Shown here: positions 4,932 to 5,906 of the stretch, piece after piece | How the letters are laid out: each line of letters starts with the position of its first letter | Numbering within the stretch: position 1 is the stretch's first letter | Source: Chitinilyticum litopenaei DSM 21440 | Lineage (GTDB): Bacteria > Pseudomonadota > Gammaproteobacteria > Burkholderiales > Chitinibacteraceae | Direction: 5' to 3' | DNA length: 5,906 nucleotides | Assembly: GCF_000428145.1 (NCBI RefSeq) | Contig: NZ_ATZJ01000072.1 | Coordinates: 1-5,906 of the forward strand | Notes under the pieces: generated by a model | What the model saw: the letters and a program-made list of their open reading frames with translations, nothing else | Told to the model about the DNA's origin: nothing | Database searches by the model: none | Position numbers and translations under genes: made by a program

Positions 4932-5906
4932 AACTCAGCCACAGGCCGAGACTCCCCAACCCCCTGACGGATTCAGGCCACGCGCACCGTCACCGGTGTG
5001 CCCAACTGTGTGAAGCGGTTCAGCAGGGCGGCACGAACCTGGAGCTCCGCTACCTGCCGCTCAAACGTGCGAGCCTTCACCCGTTCACCCAGCAATTTGA
5101 AACAGCGCATCTTGGCTTCAACCAGACTGCGCTGGTGGTAAGTACTCCAGCGTTTCCAGATCGCGGGCCCCAGCCGGCGCATCGCGCGCAGCGCTTCGTT
5201 CCGCACCCTGGCGCCGTCGCTTTGGTCTTTCCACGGCTGGCCGTTTTTGCGTACCGGAATGATTGCTTCCGCCCCGCGTGCCGCAATCGCGGCATGGCAC
5301 GCCTTGGTGTCGTAAGCGCCATCGGCGCGAACGCTGGCAATCGGCTCGTCGGCTGGAATCTGCGCCAGCAAATCCGGCAGAACCGGTGCATCACCGACGC
5401 CATTGCCGGTGACCTCAATTGCGCGGATTTCCAGCGTTTGCGCATCAATGCCCAGATGCACCTTGCGCCATTGCCGGCGGTATTCGGCGCCATGTTTTTT
5501 GCGTTTCCACTCGCCTTCGCCGAGGAATTGGATGCCGGTGCTGTCGATCAGCAGGTGTAAGCCACCCTGGCTGCGTCGCGCCGGAATCCGCACTGTCAGA
5601 GTCTGCTGACGACGGCTGAGCGTGCTGTAATTCGGTGCCTGCCAGTCGAGGCCGGCCAGCTTGATCAGGCTCTCGACCATGCCGATGGTCTGGCGCAGAG
5701 CCAGGCCGAACAGCACCTTGATCGATAGGCAAAACTGGATGGCGGCCTCGGAGAAGGTGGGCTGCCGCCCGGCCTTGCCGCCGGCCGGGGCATACCATTG
5801 CATGGCTGGATCAAGCCAGATCAGCAACGAGCCGCGCGCCTTGAGCGCGGCGTCGTAGTCACGCCAGTTAGTGGTTTTGTACTTGGCTGGGGCGGGCTTG
5901 GTCATC
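4919..5906 (-). mobile_element. IS5-family (IS903-type) insertion sequence, one end inside window
   Basis: The end at 4919 reads GGCTCTGTTGCATAA, which agrees at 13 of 15 bases with the IS903 terminus GGCTTTGTTGAATAA as I recall it. A complete IS903-type transposase lies just inside. The element runs out of the window at 5906, so the second inverted repeat cannot be checked. If the usual 9-bp target duplication was made, the copy on this side would be CGTCGGACG (4910-4918). The insertion interrupts the L,D-transpeptidase gene. The non-coding 54 bases between the transposase stop and the IS end hold no other gene. Confidence 0.82.
4973..5905 (-). CDS. IS5-family (IS903-type) DDE transposase
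   Basis: This 310-residue DDE-type transposase carries out cut-and-paste transposition of the element. The catalytic triad is Asp121 in LHLLIDSTGIQF, Asp195 in VRADGAYDT, and Glu263 in the family's Y-(2)-R-(3)-E-(6)-K signature (Tyr256, Arg259, Glu263, Lys270). The N-terminal part, with KYKTTNWRDYDAALKARG and LDWQAPNYSTLSRR, matches the DNA-binding region of IS903-group transposases, as does the ending LLNRFTQLGTPVTVRVA. The length matches IS903 (about 307 residues) and the frame is open throughout, so it appears intact. The ATG lies at the window edge, so the ribosome site and promoter are not visible; the family's usual N-terminus supports this start. It is transcribed toward the interrupted L,D-transpeptidase gene. 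Confidence 0.93.
   Translation of the reverse strand: MTKPAPAKYKTTNWRDYDAALKARGSLLIWLDPAMQWYAPAGGKAGRQPTFSEAAIQFCLSIKVLFGLALRQTIGMVESLIKLAGLDWQAPNYSTLSRRQQTLTVRIPARRSQGGLHLLIDSTGIQFLGEGEWKRKKHGAEYRRQWRKVHLGIDAQTLEIRAIEVTGNGVGDAPVLPDLLAQIPADEPIASVRADGAYDTKACHAAIAARGAEAIIPVRKNGQPWKDQSDGARVRNEALRAMRRLGPAIWKRWSTYHQRSLVEAKMRCFKLLGERVKARTFERQVAELQVRAALLNRFTQLGTPVTVRVA

Noticed and set aside
5135..5560. A 141-codon + strand frame inside the IS5-family transposase
   Set aside because: It is antisense to a complete DDE transposase with all catalytic residues and shows no motif of its own.

Overview
The window looks like a chromosomal segment of a moderately GC-rich betaproteobacterium. The metE and metR proteins, the GTAGGG-headed palindromic intergenic repeats and the general base composition would fit Neisseriales (Chromobacterium-like or Chitinibacter-like bacteria). 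That placement is an inference; nothing here identifies a species.

Layout. (1) Positions 1-576 hold the right part of an IS200/IS605-family element: an intact Y1 (HUH) transposase gene on the + strand, followed by four closely spaced hairpins. The last hairpin ends 4 bases from the metE stop codon. (2) Positions 577-4084 hold a classic divergent methionine module: metE (cobalamin-independent methionine synthase, - strand) and metR (LysR-type activator, + strand). They are separated by 214 bases that contain a good candidate MetR operator and an 83-bp composite inverted repeat resembling a BIME. (3) Positions 4085-4236 are intergenic, with two further palindromic repeats. (4) Positions 4237-4931 (- strand) are a visibly more A+T-rich pair of genes: the 3' remnant of an L,D-transpeptidase (YkuD) gene, and a 169-residue unrecognised protein with an N-terminal membrane/signal segment, joined by an ATGA stop-start overlap. 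(5) Positions 4919-5906 are an IS5-family (IS903-type) element that has cut off the 5' part of the L,D-transpeptidase gene. Its transposase is complete and points toward the remnant; its other end lies beyond the window.

How the parts relate. MetR, with homocysteine as coactivator in the characterised enterobacterial systems, activates metE, and the operator lies where that control would act. The cell-envelope gene pair is a separate accessory unit, now broken by the IS. The downstream gene of the pair is intact and may depend on read-through from the IS. Two unrelated IS types and several palindromic repeats around a conserved metabolic locus suggest that the flanks of metE-metR are an insertion-prone site.

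I found no tRNA, rRNA, CRISPR array or clearly new multi-gene system. The least explained item is the L,D-transpeptidase/169-residue pair.
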